From contig JADKJM010000005.1 in NCBI GenBank assembly GCA_016721005.1, forward strand, positions 124,001 to 188,000: a stretch of DNA of 64,000 nucleotides, written 5' to 3'. Shown in pieces: positions 61,518 through 64,000 of the stretch (its first letter is position 1; each line of letters opens with the position of its first letter). The position numbers were made by a program, and so were the translations under genes. A model generated the notes under the pieces. The model ran no database searches. It saw nothing but the letters and a program-made list of their open reading frames with translations, and had not been told where the DNA came from. The DNA comes from Flavobacteriales bacterium (lineage in GTDB: Bacteria > Bacteroidota > Bacteroidia > Flavobacteriales_F > PHOS-HE28).

Positions 61518-63170
61518 TTACTGCTGCGATAGCAGGACGCGGGCGTTGTCCACGGCTTCGGCGGTAAGCTTGCGTCCGCTCAACATCCGCGCGATGGCTT
61601 GTACACGCTGCTCGTGATCCAACGGCGCTATGTGCGTGCGTACTCGCTCGCCTTCTGATGTCTTGGATACTTCCAGGTGATGCGCTGCCTTGCTGGCGAT
61701 CTGTGGCAAATGCGTGATCGCGATGACCTGGCGCTCCTTCCCCATCGCAGCGAGCAATGCACCCACTCGATCAGCCACTTCACCGCTCACACCCGCATCG
61801 ATCTCATCGAAAACGACGATCGGAAGGTCGCGTGATCCCGCTGTCAAGGAGATCAGCGCCAACATCACCCGGCTGAGTTCGCCACCGCTGGCCACCTTGT
61901 CCAATGGCGCCGGTGCGCGATCCTTGTTCGCTGTGAAGAGCGCGCGTACCTGATCAACGCCCAATGGACCTGGTTCGCCGACCTTGTGATCGAACTGGAA
62001 CACCGCATGGGGCATCCCCAATTGGTGCAGGATCGTTTCCACCTTGTTGGCCAAGGGTTTCACCGACTTTGTTCTTGCCTTGGAGATCCGTTCGGCGCGC
62101 TCCTCATACGCACGCGCGGCCTTCTTCTCCACCTCGATCAAGGCCGTGATCCGATCGCTCATGGAATCCATGCGCTGCGTTCGCGCTTGCAAGCCTTCGA
62201 GCAAGGCGATCAATTCCTCCGTGGTGCGGACCCTGTGTTTTTGTTGAAGCCGGAGCAACAGGTCCAACCGCTCGCGCAGGAGGTCCATCCGTGCTGGATC
62301 GGATTCCACGCTGGCTGCTGCCAACGATGCTTCCGCGCCGATATCCTTCAACTCGATCGCGCAACTGTTGATGCGCTCGAGCAAGGATCCGATCGCGGGA
62401 TCAACACCAGCAACCTTGGCCAGCAAGGTCTTCACCTTGATCAACGCCCCGAGTGCGCCACGGTCGCCTGCTACCCCTTCTTCCACTGCGCCGTATGCTT
62501 CGAGGCGCTCTCCCGCATGATCTGCGCGTTGAAGGTCCTCCTCGATCGCCCCTTGTTCACCCTCTTTCAACTCGGCCTGTTCCAATTCTGTTTGCTGGAA
62601 GCGCAGGAAATCAAGTTCAGCCTGTGCCCGTTGTTCCTCCTCTCGAAGTTGTATGAGCTCCGCTTGCAACTCCCGCCAGGTCCTGTATTTCCGGCCGAGA
62701 TCATCGACCTCTGCCGCATGACCCGCCAGTTGGTCCACCAACCCGAGTTGGAACCGTGCATCGTTCAACAACAAAGTTTGGTGCTGGCTATGCACATGCA
62801 CCAACCGGGATCCCAATTCACGAAGTTGCTCCAAGCGCACGGGCGTATCATTCACAAAAGCGCGAGATCGACCTCCAGGATCCAATTGGCGTCGCATAAT
62901 CGTGCTGGCCTCGAAAGGGATCTCATTGCGCTGGAACCAATCGATCACCGGAAGATCGGACACATCCAGTTCCAGTTCGATCACGCAACGCTTGGCGGGA
63001 TCGCGCAACAGCCCGGCATCGGCCCGACCGCCCATGGCCAGTTCCAATGCTCCGATGAGGATGCTCTTCCCGCTTCCGGTCTCACCAGTGATGGTGGTCA
63101 ATCCTTCGGCCCAAGCCAGTTCCAAGCTCTCGATGAGCAGGTAGTTGGAAACGGTGATGCGGGTAAGCAT
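61518..63170 (-). CDS. recN: DNA repair protein RecN
   Basis: A 550-residue SMC-like ATPase. N-terminal Walker A TTITGETGSGKSILIGALEL, Q-loop region HVHSQHQTLLLN, a long coiled coil, then the ABC signature VASGGELSRVMLALI, Walker B DLPIVVFDEIDAGVSGEVAD and switch His in VIAITHLPQIAS. RecN acts early in double-strand break repair. The neighbouring DUF4835 gene upstream is the usual Bacteroidota context. Confidence 0.97.
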   Translation of the reverse strand: MLTRITVSNYLLIESLELAWAEGLTTITGETGSGKSILIGALELAMGGRADAGLLRDPAKRCVIELELDVSDLPVIDWFQRNEIPFEASTIMRRQLDPGGRSRAFVNDTPVRLEQLRELGSRLVHVHSQHQTLLLNDARFQLGLVDQLAGHAAEVDDLGRKYRTWRELQAELIQLREEEQRAQAELDFLRFQQTELEQAELKEGEQGAIEEDLQRADHAGERLEAYGAVEEGVAGDRGALGALIKVKTLLAKVAGVDPAIGSLLERINSCAIELKDIGAEASLAAASVESDPARMDLLRERLDLLLRLQQKHRVRTTEELIALLEGLQARTQRMDSMSDRITALIEVEKKAARAYEERAERISKARTKSVKPLANKVETILHQLGMPHAVFQFDHKVGEPGPLGVDQVRALFTANKDRAPAPLDKVASGGELSRVMLALISLTAGSRDLPIVVFDEIDAGVSGEVADRVGALLAAMGKERQVIAITHLPQIASKAAHHLEVSKTSEGERVRTHIAPLDHEQRVQAIARMLSGRKLTAEAVDNARVLLSQQ

Positions 63171-63236
63171 GACGGGAAACCTGCCTGGGATGCGATCGCC
63201 AAGATGCGAGATCCCGACCGCTGTTGGACGTCGCGC

Positions 63237-64000
63237 CTAGGAGCCGCGCATCATGTTCTGGTACTGGCCGATGTGACCGGGGTCGATGATCTGCAGGGTA
63301 TTGAACAACTTCGATTTCTCCGCTGGATCGGCGGGCTTGAAGATCTCCACCAGTTCCTGGTACTTGGCGTTGAAGAAGACCTGCAGATTGTAGCTCGCCG
63401 GCTTGGCCTGGTGAACGGTCTTGAGCTTTTCGATCCCAGCGGCGATGATCCGGCGCGCGGCGGCGGCATCCTCCGTCATGGCATCCATTCCGGTACGGTG
63501 GTATGTGTACAGCAATTCCCGGAATGGACGGAAGACCGCTTGCAATTGGTTATCCAACAACCAGTACCTGTTCCGCTGGCTCTCGAAGGCTTTCCAGCCG
63601 CTCTCGTTGGCGTTCTGGGCATTGTTCAGGACCTGCTGTGCTTGTGCGTAGAATTCGCTTCCGCCCAAGGGCGCGTAGCTATCTCCATCAAGCCCAAGGA
63701 TGAAATACGCGTAGTAACCAAGCAGCGAGGACAGGTTGTTGAGGTAACGGTCCGGGGTGAACTCGATCTGCGTGTTCTCCAGGAATTGGAACTGCACTTG
63801 ATCATCCACCAGATCAAGGATCGGCGTGTTGTAGTCCGTGCCATAGACCGGTCGTGCATAGATGATCTGCAAGGTGGCCTCGAACCGATCAGCGGCTGGC
63901 TGGCTGCTGATCGTGAGCAGGATGTTGAGGTCGATCCGTTCCGCCGGGGTGTAGTTGTAATTCGTGAAGCGACGGCTCTGGTAGAATTCCTTGATCGCGG
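63237..64000 (-). CDS. DUF4835 protein, C-terminal part (cut by window edge)
   Basis: The frame is open to the window end (AIKEFYQSRRFTNYNYTPAE...) and ends at 63237, giving ~253 residues without a start. Segments such as LLTISSQPAADRFEATLQII, RYLNNLSSLLGYYAYFILGL and YQNMMRGS match the DUF4835 family, which usually precedes recN in Bacteroidota and has been linked to the T9SS accessory protein PorD (from memory; not verified). It is probably an exported envelope protein. Confidence 0.85.
   Translation of the reverse strand, partial: AIKEFYQSRRFTNYNYTPAERIDLNILLTISSQPAADRFEATLQIIYARPVYGTDYNTPILDLVDDQVQFQFLENTQIEFTPDRYLNNLSSLLGYYAYFILGLDGDSYAPLGGSEFYAQAQQVLNNAQNANESGWKAFESQRNRYWLLDNQLQAVFRPFRELLYTYHRTGMDAMTEDAAAARRIIAAGIEKLKTVHQAKPASYNLQVFFNAKYQELVEIFKPADPAEKSKLFNTLQIIDPGHIGQYQNMMRGS

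Overview
The window looks like a chromosome segment of a fairly GC-rich member of the Bacteroidota, most likely Flavobacteriales. Supporting signs are several secreted proteins ending in type IX secretion (T9SS) sorting domains, the gene order parA-parB-DUF5683-dapB-lepB-lepB, DUF5723 and DUF4835 proteins, and many start codons lying 5-35 nt downstream of a Bacteroidota -7 promoter element of the form TAnnTT(T/C)G.

Layout. 0-7 kb: a gene tail, a RelBE-type toxin-antitoxin pair inserted beside a LOG-family gene whose 5' end is present twice, three blocks of intergenic repeats (7 palindromic units, about 3 units of 232 bp, 20 units of 21 bp), a secreted endonuclease I, a LuxR-type regulator and an Fn3 protein. 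6.8-23.1 kb: a defence island holding a restriction-modification pair, a Panacea (DUF4065) toxin-antitoxin pair, gene remnants (three versions of the 3' end of one small gene, two MazG-like remnants, one DUF5131 stub) and a type II-C CRISPR-Cas system: a divergent tracrRNA, cas9, cas1, cas2 and an array of about 78 repeats. 23.1-29.5 kb: esterase, outer-membrane barrel, two rhodaneses, tRNA-Ala, TPR lipoprotein, recA. 29.6-37.6 kb: one 2643-residue T9SS adhesin-like protein with 14 nearly identical 74-residue repeats. 37.6-50.4 kb: rarA, envelope proteins, a Gdx/SugE exporter, a UPF0173 hydrolase, parAB, a two-gene accessory insert, DUF5683, dapB and two signal peptidases. 50.4-64 kb: a 68-nt poly-G run, a broken lipoprotein gene, a NUDIX hydrolase, a propeller-cyclase sensor, a TPR/pseudo-caspase protein, fabI, a lysyl-oxidase-like secreted protein, recN and a partial DUF4835 gene.

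How the parts work together. Cas9 with tracrRNA and crRNAs would cleave invading DNA, and Cas1-Cas2 would add spacers. The array runs on the minus strand toward cas2. Its leader-side repeat is truncated by a long hairpin and no leader is visible, yet each repeat carries what looks like a complete Bacteroidota promoter, so the array may transcribe itself from every repeat, as in Neisseria II-C systems. Restriction-modification and two toxin-antitoxin pairs lie in or near the same region, and several cargo modules are bounded by partial copies of neighbouring host genes.

Caution on sequence quality. Between 43.6 and 57 kb five genes (parA, dapB, a lipoprotein, the cyclase and the TPR/caspase gene) are broken by single-base indels or a stop, and there is a 68-base poly-G run. 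Since dapB is normally essential, sequencing error is the likeliest cause, and fine details in that stretch should be treated with care.
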